From assembly GCF_001583415.1 (NCBI RefSeq), contig NZ_CP014475.1:3906001-3970000 (forward strand): a stretch of DNA of 64,000 bases. Reading direction: 5' to 3'. Source of the stretch: Mycolicibacterium phlei (GTDB taxonomy: Bacteria > Actinomycetota > Actinomycetes > Mycobacteriales > Mycobacteriaceae). Of the stretch, positions 9,446 to 17,739 are shown in pieces. The stretch's first letter is position 1. Each line of letters begins with the position of its first letter. The translations under genes and the position numbers were made by a program. The notes below the pieces were generated by a model that did no database searches, was not told where the DNA came from, and saw only the letters and a list, made by a program, of their open reading frames with translations.

Positions 9446-10288
9446 ATGTCGTCGCTGCCCACCGACAGCCATGTCCACAGCGAGTGGTCCTGGGACGCCC
9501 CCAGCGGGTCGATGCTCGGATCGTGCGCGCGCGCAGTCGAACTCGGTCTGCCCGCGATCGCCTTCACCGAGCATGTCGACCACACGGTCTGGACGCCGAC
9601 CGCCGAGGAGCTCGAGAACAACGACTACCCGCCGGGCATCGCCGACGGCGGGGCGATTGTCCCGCCGGCCTTCGACACCGTCGGATACCTGGCCGCCCTG
9701 CAGGAGTGCCGCGACCGCTACCCGCAACTGCGCATCCTGAGCGGACTGGAACTCGGTGAGCCGCACTGGCATTCCGCTTCGGTACGCGAGGTGCTGGCCG
9801 CAGGCCCCTTCGACCGGGTGCTCGGATCGCTGCACTGCCTGGCCGACCGTGGCGGTTTCGCCGAGCCCGACGGGCTGTTCGAGCACCGCGACCCGTTCGA
9901 GGTGATCCGCAGCTACCTCGCCGAGGTGGCCGAATTGGTGTGCAGCAGCGAGCCGTTCGAGATTCTCGCGCATATCGACTACCCGGTGCGGGACTGGCCC
10001 GCCTCGGCGGGACCGTTCGATCCGGTGGTCTTCGAGGAGGAGTTCCGCCACGCCCTGCGGTGCACGGCGGAGTCCGGCCGGGCACTTGAGATCAACACCG
10101 TCGTGCCGCTGAACTCGCACATCCTGCGCTGGTGGCATGAGGAGGGCGGTCAGTCCGTGTCCTTCGGCAGCGATGCCCACGAACCCGAAGCCGTGGCCCG
10201 TGGGTTCGCCCGGGTGGCGGACTTCGCGCAGGCGCACGGTTTCCGGCCGGGACCCGACCCGTTCGCCCTGTGGACCCGCCAGGACTGA
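9446..10288 (+). CDS. PHP-domain phosphoesterase (histidinol-phosphatase-like)
   Basis: 280 residues with metal-binding motifs in PHP order: DSHVHSEWSWDA near the N-terminus, TEHVDH, GLELGEPH, LGSLHCL, ILAHIDYP and the C-terminal FGSDAHEP. This fits a trinuclear-metal phosphoesterase of the HisK-type histidinol phosphatase group or a related phosphatase. ATG at 9446 follows the MFS pseudogene by 9 nt. An operator-like sequence resembling the downstream GntR boxes lies 24 nt upstream (9403-9422). It may serve the neighbouring catabolic island instead of histidine synthesis; the true substrate is unknown. Confidence 0.8.
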   Translation: MSSLPTDSHVHSEWSWDAPSGSMLGSCARAVELGLPAIAFTEHVDHTVWTPTAEELENNDYPPGIADGGAIVPPAFDTVGYLAALQECRDRYPQLRILSGLELGEPHWHSASVREVLAAGPFDRVLGSLHCLADRGGFAEPDGLFEHRDPFEVIRSYLAEVAELVCSSEPFEILAHIDYPVRDWPASAGPFDPVVFEEEFRHALRCTAESGRALEINTVVPLNSHILRWWHEEGGQSVSFGSDAHEPEAVARGFARVADFAQAHGFRPGPDPFALWTRQD

Positions 10289-10305
10289 CCGCCCCTGGGG
10301 GTCAG
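10285..10305. terminator. Bidirectional hairpin between convergent genes
   Basis: CTGACC and GGTCAG arms enclose a further CCC/GGG pairing with a one-base bulge, spanning the stop codons of the PHP gene (plus) and the binding-protein gene (minus). There is no T tract, which is usual for mycobacterial terminators. Confidence 0.55.
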
Positions 10306-11405
10306 GAGGATTTCACCTCGGCCCATGCCTTGACCCAGGCCGCGCGGTCCTTCGGCGGCGACGCGGGAATCACGTTGTCCAGGTCGGCCAGCGTCTCCAG
10401 GGACGCCGTCTCGCGGACCTCGGGAGTCACCGCGTCGAGCACCTTCTTGTTGGACGCCATGTAATTCCAGTTGGTCGCGGCGTAGGCCTGGGCGGGCACG
10501 CTGGTGTACCAGTTCAGTAGCGCATAGGCGGCGTCGACGTTCCCCTCGGCGATGTCGGGGCTGATGCCGTAGCCGCACGTCCACATGATCCGGCCCTCCT
10601 TGGCGGGCGCCCACTCCACGTTGACGCCGTCGGCCTGCAGTTCGGCGGTGGTGCCGGTGTACCCGCTGGTGATGTCGACCTCGCCGGACTTGAGCAGCGA
10701 CGCCAGTTCACCGGTGTCACCCCACCACGTGCGGAACTGCGAACGCTGTTCGATCAGATAGTCCTTCACCTTTTGCAACTGCTCGGCGTCCATGTTCGGC
10801 GGGTCGCTGATGCCCATCGCCAGCGCACCGACGTTGATCGCGGTGACCGCGTTGTCCTCCAGCGCGGCGTGCCCCCGGTACTTGGGATCGAAGAGGTCGG
10901 TCCAGGAGTCCGGCGCCGGGACGACCTTGTCCACGTTGTAGATCAGACCGCCCATGCCGGCGTCGACTGGAACCACGTACGTCTTGCCCTCGTAGACGAT
11001 TCCGGGCATCTCCTTCATCGCCGGCCAGATGTCGTCCCAGTTCTCCAGCCGCGCGGTGTCCAGCGGCGCGTACAGTCCCGCCTCGACGGCCTCCAGCGCG
11101 CCCTCGTCGACGCAGGTGTTGATCACGTCGGCCTTGAACCCCGACTTGAGTTTGGCGATGGCCTCCTCGTTGCTGCCGAAGCTCGCGGTCTCCAGCTTGA
11201 TGTTGGGGTACTGCTCGCGGAAGGACGCGATGTAGCCGGGGTCGAAACCATCCTCGTACGAGTAGAGGCGGATGGTTCCGGAGATGGAGCCGGCGTCGCC
11301 CGGATTGGTCTCCCCCGCTCCCACGGTGGCCGGCTCACCGCCGCCACAGGCGGCGAGCATCACTGTTGACGCACAGGCGAACGCTAGGGGCAACAGTTTC
11401 TTCAC
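10302..11405 (-). CDS. ABC transporter substrate-binding lipoprotein (PotD/spermidine-putrescine type)
   Basis: 367 residues with a lipoprotein signal: Lys-Lys, hydrophobic stretch, then lipobox LAAC followed by GGGEP. The mature part resembles polyamine-type binding proteins (RLYSYEDGFDPGYIASF, TCVDEGALEAVE, LYAPLDTARLENWDDIWP, NWYTSVPAQAYAATNWNYMA). GTG start at 11405 follows GAGGAG at the right distance; the upstream extension in the longer ORF crosses the operator at 11457. It is the last gene of the island and has its own GntR box. A second, divergent paralogue (23075-24151) shares the same permeases, so two related ligands or two affinities are likely. Confidence 0.9.
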   Translation of the reverse strand: MKKLLPLAFACASTVMLAACGGGEPATVGAGETNPGDAGSISGTIRLYSYEDGFDPGYIASFREQYPNIKLETASFGSNEEAIAKLKSGFKADVINTCVDEGALEAVEAGLYAPLDTARLENWDDIWPAMKEMPGIVYEGKTYVVPVDAGMGGLIYNVDKVVPAPDSWTDLFDPKYRGHAALEDNAVTAINVGALAMGISDPPNMDAEQLQKVKDYLIEQRSQFRTWWGDTGELASLLKSGEVDITSGYTGTTAELQADGVNVEWAPAKEGRIMWTCGYGISPDIAEGNVDAAYALLNWYTSVPAQAYAATNWNYMASNKKVLDAVTPEVRETASLETLADLDNVIPASPPKDRAAWVKAWAEVKSS

Positions 11406-11456
11406 AGGGACTCCTCGGATCGGTGACCAGTCCGCGACCGAACGGGCCAGCATTTC

Positions 11457-11476
11457 GCAGATCGTCAACAATCTAC
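11457..11476. promoter_or_regulatory. GntR operator A, upstream of the first binding-protein gene
   Basis: GCAGATCGT-CA-ACAATCTAC. The right arm is perfect and 7 of 9 bases of the left arm match the island consensus GTAGATTGT-NN-ACAATCTAC. It lies 52 nt upstream of the GTG at 11405. The minus-strand TTGACG inside the box could serve as -35, but no convincing -10 follows. Confidence 0.75.
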
Positions 11477-11504
11477 AACAGTGCGGGGTATTGCGGAGGG
11501 CGAA

Positions 11505-12203
11505 CTACGAGGTATGTGCTGGGTTTTCGGGATTTCCCGGCAGTAGCGCCACCAGCTTCCGGCCCGCCTCCAGCGAGTGCTCGCGCACCAGACGGGCGGC
11601 CGCCTCCTCCTGCCCCGCCGCCAGGGCGTCGACCATCGGCATGTGCTGTGCCGCCACCTGGTCCAGCGACGGCATGATGCGCTCGTCGAGCCGCAACAGG
11701 CCCCGGATCGTGGGCACGTAACGCTGGAAGACCTCCAGCACCCGGCTGTTGCCCGACACCGCGCACAGCCCCTGGTGGAAGGCCACGTCGGCGCGCGCCA
11801 CCGCGGGGGCACTGCCCGTCTGGGCGGCCGCGGCGATGTCGTCGACCAGGGCACGCAGCGTGGCGATCGCCGACACGTCCTGCGCTCGGCACACCAGGCG
11901 CGCGGCCAGCTCCTCCACCGCGGCGCGCAGGCCGTAGATGTCGGTGACGTCCTTGGCGGTCAACGTCACCACGAACGTGCCGCGCCGCGGCTCCTCGGCC
12001 ACCAGCCCCTCGGCCCGCAGGATCTTGAACGCCTCCCGCACCGGCCCCCGGCTCACGTTGAGCTGCTCGGCGATCCGCGCCTCCTTGAGGTGCTCGCCCT
12101 GCTGGAACCCGCCGAGGATGATCTGTTCGCGGATCCGGTCGGCGGCGTCCTCGGCCAGGGATCGCGCGGTTTCGATGGGCCGCAACGGCGTTGGCTCACT
12201 CAC
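11505..12203 (-). CDS. GntR-family regulator, FCD subfamily (copy 1)
   Basis: 232 residues: N-terminal winged helix (EDAADRIREQI, HLKEARIAEQLNVSRGPVRE, ILRAEGLVAEEPRRGTFV, about residues 16-80) and an all-alpha FCD ligand domain. The FCD domain has metal-ligand-type His residues in ADVAFHQGLC and AAQHMPMV plus the C-terminal LVREH. It is very similar to copy 2 at 19823-20500, with an almost identical recognition helix, so both should bind the same operators. It follows the permease gene by 12 nt and is probably co-transcribed with the transporter. FCD regulators usually repress and are released by a carboxylic or amino acid ligand. Confidence 0.92.
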   Translation of the reverse strand: MSEPTPLRPIETARSLAEDAADRIREQIILGGFQQGEHLKEARIAEQLNVSRGPVREAFKILRAEGLVAEEPRRGTFVVTLTAKDVTDIYGLRAAVEELAARLVCRAQDVSAIATLRALVDDIAAAAQTGSAPAVARADVAFHQGLCAVSGNSRVLEVFQRYVPTIRGLLRLDERIMPSLDQVAAQHMPMVDALAAGQEEAAARLVREHSLEAGRKLVALLPGNPENPAHTS

Positions 12204-12215
12204 ACTGACACCGCT

Positions 12216-13118
12216 TCAGTCCAGCCGGTTGATCCGCGACAGCCGGAACGCGATGGCCGCCACGACACCGGAGGCCAACAACAACAGGTTGCTCAGCGCT
12301 GCGCCGCGCGCCAGATCGCCCTGTTCGAGGATCAGGTCGCTGACCGCCTGGCCGAGCATGTAGCCGCTGGTGCCGCCGACCAGTGACGGGGCGGCGAAGT
12401 CAGTGAACAGCGGGATGTACACCAGCAGAACCGCGACGAAGATGCCGGGTGCGGCCAGCGGCAACAGGATTCGCCGGGCCGTCGTCCACCATCCGGCGCC
12501 GAGATCGGCGGCGGCCTGGAACAGCGCGGGGTTGATCGCCTTCATGGCGGCGTACAGCGGGATGATCGTGTAGGTGATCCAACCCGTCGACAGCACGACG
12601 ATCACCGTGCCCTGGTTGAACAGCAGCGCGTCGATCGGTTCGTCGATGACGCCGATGAACTCCAGGAACTTGTTGATGATGCCGTTGCGGCCCAGCAGCA
12701 TCCGCCACGCGTAGACCCGCACCACGGGGTTGAGCTCGTCGAGCACCACCAGGGCCAGCAGCAGCGGGATCTCGAAACGGCCCGCGCGGAACGCCATCAC
12801 GTAGGCCAACGGCACCCCGACCACCAGCTGCACGATCATCGCCGTGGTGGCGATGAAGATCGTCGTGCCGGCGATCTTGCGGTACAGCGGATCGGTCAGG
12901 ATCTCGATGTAGGCCTCCAACGACCACGCGCTGTGCCCGCGCGAGACCGCCATGCCGAGGCTGATCAGGAACAGGATCACCATCGGCACCAGCACGAGCA
13001 GCACCAGCACGGTCATCGGCGCCGACAGGTAGGCCGCGGGCAGCCAGCGCCGCGGCGGCCGCTGACCGCCGATGTGGTCCACGGCGGCGGTCTCGGGCGC
13101 CTCCAGCTGAATCGTCAC
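12216..13118 (-). CDS. ABC transporter permease (PotB type)
   Basis: 300 residues with about six membrane spans and the EAA-type cytoplasmic loop AAADLGAGWWTTARRILLPL that contacts the ATPase. The segment LNPVVRVYAWRMLLGRNGII is typical of PotB/spermidine permeases. The GTG at 13118 overlaps the stop of the partner permease (GTGA), so the two are coupled. The much longer open frame upstream is antisense-like shadow over the partner gene. It works with the second permease, the ATPase at 24178 and the two lipoprotein binding proteins. Confidence 0.9.
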   Translation of the reverse strand: MTIQLEAPETAAVDHIGGQRPPRRWLPAAYLSAPMTVLVLLVLVPMVILFLISLGMAVSRGHSAWSLEAYIEILTDPLYRKIAGTTIFIATTAMIVQLVVGVPLAYVMAFRAGRFEIPLLLALVVLDELNPVVRVYAWRMLLGRNGIINKFLEFIGVIDEPIDALLFNQGTVIVVLSTGWITYTIIPLYAAMKAINPALFQAAADLGAGWWTTARRILLPLAAPGIFVAVLLVYIPLFTDFAAPSLVGGTSGYMLGQAVSDLILEQGDLARGAALSNLLLLASGVVAAIAFRLSRINRLD

Positions 13119-13993
13119 CGCAGACCTCCCGCCACCATGTCGGTGAAGCTCTCCTGGGATCCCCGGCGGTTGATGACGGACTTGAGCACCATCCATGTCC
13201 CGTAGACCACCGCCACCTGGACCACCGACACCGCGGTGGAGATGGCGTTGACGACGGGCAGGTTGTCCGAGCGCCGCAGCACCGAGTACACCCACACCGG
13301 GAAGGTCTGTTCGTAACCGCCGTTGAAGAAGCTGATCTCGAAGTTGTTGAACGACCACGCGAACGAGAAGATCAGCGCCGCGCCGAGCGTCGGCGCCAGC
13401 TGCGGCAGCACCACCCGGGTCATCAGCTGAAGTTGTGAGGCGCCCAGGTCCACGGCCGCCTCCTCCTGGGATTTCTCGAAACGGATCAGGCGGGCCGACA
13501 CCAGCGCCGTCACCAGGGGGAAGGTCACCGCGATGTGCATCGCCCCGATCGTCAGCAGCGACAACTCGACACCGAGCGAGGCGAACAAGAGCAGCCCGCT
13601 GACACCCATCACCAGCCAGGGGATCACCAGCGGGGCGCCGGCCAGTGCCGCCCAGAAACCGCGGGTGCGGAACCGGAACCGGGTCAGGCCCCAGGCCGCC
13701 GCGGTGCCCAGCGCGACGCACAGCGGGGCCACGATCGCCGCCAGCACAACCGAGTTGCGCACCGCGTCAACGACCTCGGGGTCGGCGAAGGCCGCCCGGT
13801 ACCACTTGAGCGTGAAGCCCTCGAACGGCAGCGCGATGATCGACGAGTCGTTGAACGAGAACACGGCGAGCAGCAGGATGGGTCCGACGAGCACGATCAG
13901 GACGACGGCGACCAGCGCGGTGGCCAGTACGGTGCCCAGGTTCCACGCCGCCGACGACAGCAGACTCCTGCTCGGGTGTGTGCTGATTGCCAT
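13115..13993 (-). CDS. ABC transporter permease (PotC type)
   Basis: 292 residues, six predicted spans, with an N-terminal cytoplasmic tail of ~20 residues and the EAA motif EEAAVDLGASQLQLMTRVVL. FNDSSIIALPFEGFTLKWY and the loop FNNFEISFFNGG are characteristic of PotC-like polyamine permeases. Start ATG at 13993. It follows the cupin gene by 18 nt and overlaps the PotB-type gene by 4 nt. No separate promoter is evident, so it belongs to the island's long transcript. Confidence 0.9.
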   Translation of the reverse strand: MAISTHPSRSLLSSAAWNLGTVLATALVAVVLIVLVGPILLLAVFSFNDSSIIALPFEGFTLKWYRAAFADPEVVDAVRNSVVLAAIVAPLCVALGTAAAWGLTRFRFRTRGFWAALAGAPLVIPWLVMGVSGLLLFASLGVELSLLTIGAMHIAVTFPLVTALVSARLIRFEKSQEEAAVDLGASQLQLMTRVVLPQLAPTLGAALIFSFAWSFNNFEISFFNGGYEQTFPVWVYSVLRRSDNLPVVNAISTAVSVVQVAVVYGTWMVLKSVINRRGSQESFTDMVAGGLR

Positions 13994-14011
13994 GCCGCAC
14001 GCCTCTTTTCG

Positions 14012-14380
14012 TCAGTCCTGCCGCGTCAGGTAGATCTTGCGCAGGGTCTCGGTGACCGTCCACACCGTGGCCGCGCCTGCCGCGAGCCGGACGATGTCAC
14101 CGGCGCCGACCCGCAGGGTGGGGCTGCCGTCGGCGAACTCGATGGTCGCCGCCCCGCTCAGGACGACGAAGATCTCGTCGACCTCCACGTCGGTCATCGT
14201 TCCCGGGGTCATCTCCCACACCCCCACCTCGACGCCGTGGAAGCCGGCCAGCTCCACCGATCCGGTGCGCGGCGCCCCCACCGCCCGCTGCTGCTCGGGC
14301 ACCACCTCGTGTGCCAGCTCGAGCCGCGGTGCGCGCACCAGGCTGTTGGCCATCAGCGCCTGTTCCGGGGTTGTGTTCAC
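14012..14380 (-). CDS. Small cupin-domain protein
   Basis: 122 residues forming one cupin barrel: motif 1 region GVWEMTPGTMTDVEVDEIFV, then LSGAATIEF, and motif 2 region VGAGDIVRLAAGAATVW. The usual metal-binding His residues of motif 1 are replaced (TDVEVDE), as in the EutQ/ureidoglycine-hydrolase-like cupins. It could be a binding or isomerising protein rather than a metalloenzyme. GTG at 14380 lies 4 nt after the FAD oxidoreductase gene; an ATG at 14353 is an alternative start. It sits inside the catabolic operon, so a role on a pathway intermediate is likely. Confidence 0.75.
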   Translation of the reverse strand: MNTTPEQALMANSLVRAPRLELAHEVVPEQQRAVGAPRTGSVELAGFHGVEVGVWEMTPGTMTDVEVDEIFVVLSGAATIEFADGSPTLRVGAGDIVRLAAGAATVWTVTETLRKIYLTRQD

Positions 14381-14384
14381 CAGC

Positions 14385-16004
14385 TCACCGCCTCACCAGC
14401 TTTCGCGACCAGCGCCGCCTGGTTGCGTCGCGCAGCACCTCGCGGGCGGCGTTGCGCCCGTTGGCGCCGGTGACCCCGCCGCCGGGATGGGTGCCCGCAC
14501 CGCACAGGTACAGCCCGTCGATGGGGGTGCGGTACTGCGCCCAGCCCCGCACCGGCCGCATGAACAGCAGTTGGTCCGGCGACATGTCGCCGTGCAGGGC
14601 GTGCCCACCGGTCAGGCCCATCACCCGTTCCATGTCCAGCGGGCTGAGCACCTGACGGTGTTCGATGAGGCCGCTCAACCCCGGGAAGTACCCCTCCAGT
14701 TGGGTGATGACCTCGTCGGCGCGGGCCTCCTTGATCTCGTCCCAGGTCTCGTCGCGCAGGTGGAACGGCTGGGAGTTCACGTCGATGGTCGCGATGTGCT
14801 TGCCCTCGGGCGCGAGGCCGGGGTCGTGCACGGTCGGGAACACGATCTCGATGTGGGAGTCCCGCACGGCCAGACCGTACTGGGCCTGCGCCTGGTGCAG
14901 ATCCATGTCGGCGATGAACGGATTGATCTCCATGATGCCGCGGTGGTAGGGCTGCACCCCGTCGCGCGGATGGCCCGGGACGTAGGGCAGGTCCGACAGC
15001 GCCAGGTTGATCTTCATGCTGGTGCCCATGCAGCGGTAGGCCTCGACCTGGCGCACGAAGTCCTCGGGCAGTGCGCTGTCGCGGCACAACGAAAGGAACG
15101 TGTGCTTGGGGTCAGCGTTGGACAGCACCCGGGTGGCGCTGATCTCCTCCCCGGAGGCCAGCCGCACCCCGGTGGCCCGGCCGTTGCGCGTGACGACCGA
15201 GTCGACCGGTGCGCTGCAGCGGATTTCGGCACCGACCTCACGGGCCGCATCGGCCATCACCGCGGTCAGCACCCCCATGCCGCCGCGGACGAAACCCCAC
15301 TGCCGGACGCCGCCGTCGGTCTCCTCACTGGCGTGGTCGTGCAGCAGCACGAACGCGGTGCCCGGCGTGGAGGGCCCGGCGACGCTGTCGTTGATGGCGT
15401 GCCAGCCCAGCGCGGCCTTGACGTGGTCGCTGTCGAAGTGCTCGGCCAGGATCTGATGGGCGCTGGCGGTGAACAGCCGGGCCAGCTCGTCCAGGCGGCG
15501 CCGGACGTGCAGGCCCACCCCGCCGAGCCGGGCCAGCCCGCGCAGATCCTCGACGCTGTTGACGCGCGGATCGGGTGCGGTCCAGTCGAACACCGGCAGC
15601 ACCGCCTGAACCAGCTCGGCCAGGTTCTGCTCGAACTCCGGCAGCGCGCGGGCGTCGTGTTCGGAGAATCGCCGGGTGGCTGCGACGTTTTCGGCCATGT
15701 CGTCGCCGAGGTAGTAGCTCGCCCCGTCCGGGTAGAGGTTCAGCGTCGGGCCGGCCGGGTCGACGACGATGCCGCGCCGCTCCAGCGCCATGTCCTGCCA
15801 GATGGCCTCCCGCAGCATCGACAGCACGTACGCGCCCGTCGAGGCCCGGTAACCGGGCGCGAATTCCTCGGTGTTGCAGGCGCCGCCGACGAACGGGCGG
15901 CGTTCGAGCACCAGGGTCTTCAACCCGGCGCGCGCCAGGTAGAAGGCGGCGACCAGACCGTTGTGCCCGCCACCGATGATGACCGCGTCGTACTGGGTGC
16001 TCAC
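14385..16004 (-). CDS. FAD-dependent oxidoreductase, phytoene-desaturase/PYROXD2-like
   Basis: 539 residues. The N-terminal dinucleotide motif is VIIGGGHNGLVAAFYLARAG with the acid ERRPFVGGAC segment after it. The C-terminal FAD motif reads DGLYLCGAGTHPGGGVTGANG. The fold is that of the CrtI/PYROXD2 amine-oxidase-like group, which covers desaturases, amine oxidases and isomerases. Start ATG at 16004. It lies between the IlvD/Edd homologue and the cupin gene, so it probably oxidises an amine or unsaturated intermediate of the island rather than a carotenoid; no carotenoid genes are nearby. Substrate is unknown. Confidence 0.8.
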   Translation of the reverse strand: MSTQYDAVIIGGGHNGLVAAFYLARAGLKTLVLERRPFVGGACNTEEFAPGYRASTGAYVLSMLREAIWQDMALERRGIVVDPAGPTLNLYPDGASYYLGDDMAENVAATRRFSEHDARALPEFEQNLAELVQAVLPVFDWTAPDPRVNSVEDLRGLARLGGVGLHVRRRLDELARLFTASAHQILAEHFDSDHVKAALGWHAINDSVAGPSTPGTAFVLLHDHASEETDGGVRQWGFVRGGMGVLTAVMADAAREVGAEIRCSAPVDSVVTRNGRATGVRLASGEEISATRVLSNADPKHTFLSLCRDSALPEDFVRQVEAYRCMGTSMKINLALSDLPYVPGHPRDGVQPYHRGIMEINPFIADMDLHQAQAQYGLAVRDSHIEIVFPTVHDPGLAPEGKHIATIDVNSQPFHLRDETWDEIKEARADEVITQLEGYFPGLSGLIEHRQVLSPLDMERVMGLTGGHALHGDMSPDQLLFMRPVRGWAQYRTPIDGLYLCGAGTHPGGGVTGANGRNAAREVLRDATRRRWSRKLVRR

Positions 16005-16065
16005 CGACCCACCTTTCCTGTGCCGTGGCCCATCGTCACATCTGCCGTCCGCGTCCCGCAGGCGA

Positions 16066-17721
16066 TCATCGCGGCATCACGGCACCTTTGCACGCCGGTG
16101 CGACGTGCTGGGCGTAGAACGCCAGATAGCCGGAGGTGACCGATGGTTCGCGGCGGACCCAGCTCGCCCGGCGGGCGTCGAGTTCCTGCTGCGGGACGTC
16201 CAGGTCGAGCCGGCGCTCCGCCAGGTCGATCACGATGCGGTCGCCGTCGCGGACCAGCGCGATGGGGCCGCCGTCGGCGGCCTCGGGTCCGACATAACCG
16301 ATGGCGGGTCCGTGCGTGGCTCCGGAGAATCGCCCGTCGGTGATCAGCGTGACGCTCTCGGACAGTCCCATGCCGACGACAGCCGAAGTGGCGCCGAGCA
16401 TTTCGCGCATCCCCGGCCCCCCGCGCGGTCCCTCGTTGCGGATCACGATCGCGGTGCCCGGGCTGACCTGCCCGCCGAGAATCGCCTCGATGGCCGACTC
16501 CTCGTCCTCGAACACCGTGGCCGCGCCCTCGAACCGCCACATCGACGGCGCCACCCCGGACGCCTTCACCACCGCGCCGTCGGGCGCCAGGCTGCCGCGC
16601 AGGATGAAGATCGAGCCCTCCGGGGCGACCGGGTTGTCCCGCGACGCCAGCAGTTCGGGGTTGAGGTTCTCGGCGGCCGCGGCGATCTCGCCGGTGGTCT
16701 TGCCCGAGACGGTGGTCGTCGTCTCGTGGATCAGGTCACCGAGTTCGGCGAGCACGGCGGGCACCCCGCCGGCGGCGTGCAGTTCGGTGACACCCCACGG
16801 GCCCGACGGCGCCAGCTTGGCCAGCGTCGGGGTCTGCCTGCCGATCCGGTCGATGGTGTCGAAGTCCAGTTCGATGCCGGCCTCCTTGGCCATCGCGATG
16901 AAGTGCAGCACCATGTTCGTCGAGCCGGACACCGCCATCGCGACCCGCAGCGCGTTCTCGAACGCCTCGGCGGTCAGGATGTCGCGGGGCCGCACGTTGT
17001 TACGCAGCAGATCGACGATCCGCATGCCGGTGTACTTGGCCGCGCGGATCTGGTTGTTGCTGCCCGCCGGCAGGGTCCCGGTGTGCGGCAACGACATTCC
17101 GAGCGCCTCGCAGTAGATGCCCGCGGTGTTGCCCGACGTCAGGGTGTCACCGGCACCCGGTCCAGGAAACAGCTCGTCCTCCCAGTGCTTGAGGGTGTCG
17201 GTGTCGATCTCACCGCGCACCACCTCGCCGACACCGTCGTACACCGTCTCGAGGAAGAGTTTCTTGCCGCGGTAGAGCCCGTAGGGCGTCGGGCCCGCGT
17301 ACAGCAGGATCGACGGCAGGTTCAGCCGTGCCGCGGCCATCACCATGCCGGGTGTGGGCTTGTCGCCGCCGGGCAGCAGCACCAGCGCGTCGACGCCGTG
17401 CCCCTCAGCCATCAGCTCGATCGAGTCGGCCACCACGTCCCGGCTGGGCAGCACGTAGCGCATGCTGCGCGCGGCGAACGCCTCACTGTCGGTGACGTGG
17501 AAGGTGTTGAACTCGATGGGCGTTCCGCCCGCCATCCGTACGCCGGCCTTCACCGCGTCGACGATGGTGCGCAGGTGGGCGTTCTCCGGTGAGAAGTCCT
17601 GATAGGTGTTGGCGATCATCACGAGCGGCTGTGTGAGTTCCTCGTCGGTGAAACCCGCACCCTTGATCCACGCCCTCTGCAGAGAGCGATCGGTCCCGGC
17701 GAACTGTTCTGTGCTGCGCAT
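16066..17721 (-). CDS. IlvD/Edd-superfamily dehydratase homologue lacking Fe-S ligands
   Basis: 551 residues along the whole IlvD/Edd fold. Conserved parts include FNTFHVTDSE (Asp78), GGDKPTPG (Asp120, Lys121), the RNEGPRGGPGMREML glutamate region (Glu430) and the catalytic-Ser segment TDGRFSG (Ser466). The three cysteines that hold the Fe-S cluster in characterised dehydratases are absent: Ala37 (VMIANTYQDFSP), Gly119 (PGGDK) and Gly191 (PGAGDTLTSG). I checked these codons on the sequence. It may therefore be a cluster-free lyase or use another Lewis acid. Start ATG at 17721 after a GAGGAC site; 61 nt separate it from the next gene. It is embedded in the amine-catabolic island. Confidence 0.82.
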   Translation of the reverse strand: MRSTEQFAGTDRSLQRAWIKGAGFTDEELTQPLVMIANTYQDFSPENAHLRTIVDAVKAGVRMAGGTPIEFNTFHVTDSEAFAARSMRYVLPSRDVVADSIELMAEGHGVDALVLLPGGDKPTPGMVMAAARLNLPSILLYAGPTPYGLYRGKKLFLETVYDGVGEVVRGEIDTDTLKHWEDELFPGPGAGDTLTSGNTAGIYCEALGMSLPHTGTLPAGSNNQIRAAKYTGMRIVDLLRNNVRPRDILTAEAFENALRVAMAVSGSTNMVLHFIAMAKEAGIELDFDTIDRIGRQTPTLAKLAPSGPWGVTELHAAGGVPAVLAELGDLIHETTTTVSGKTTGEIAAAAENLNPELLASRDNPVAPEGSIFILRGSLAPDGAVVKASGVAPSMWRFEGAATVFEDEESAIEAILGGQVSPGTAIVIRNEGPRGGPGMREMLGATSAVVGMGLSESVTLITDGRFSGATHGPAIGYVGPEAADGGPIALVRDGDRIVIDLAERRLDLDVPQQELDARRASWVRREPSVTSGYLAFYAQHVAPACKGAVMPR

Positions 17722-17739
17722 CTGTCCTCACTTCGTGTG

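Noticed and set aside
14037..16139. 700-codon plus-strand frame over the FAD oxidoreductase
   Set aside because: Shadow ORF; the minus strand carries clear FAD motifs at both ends.
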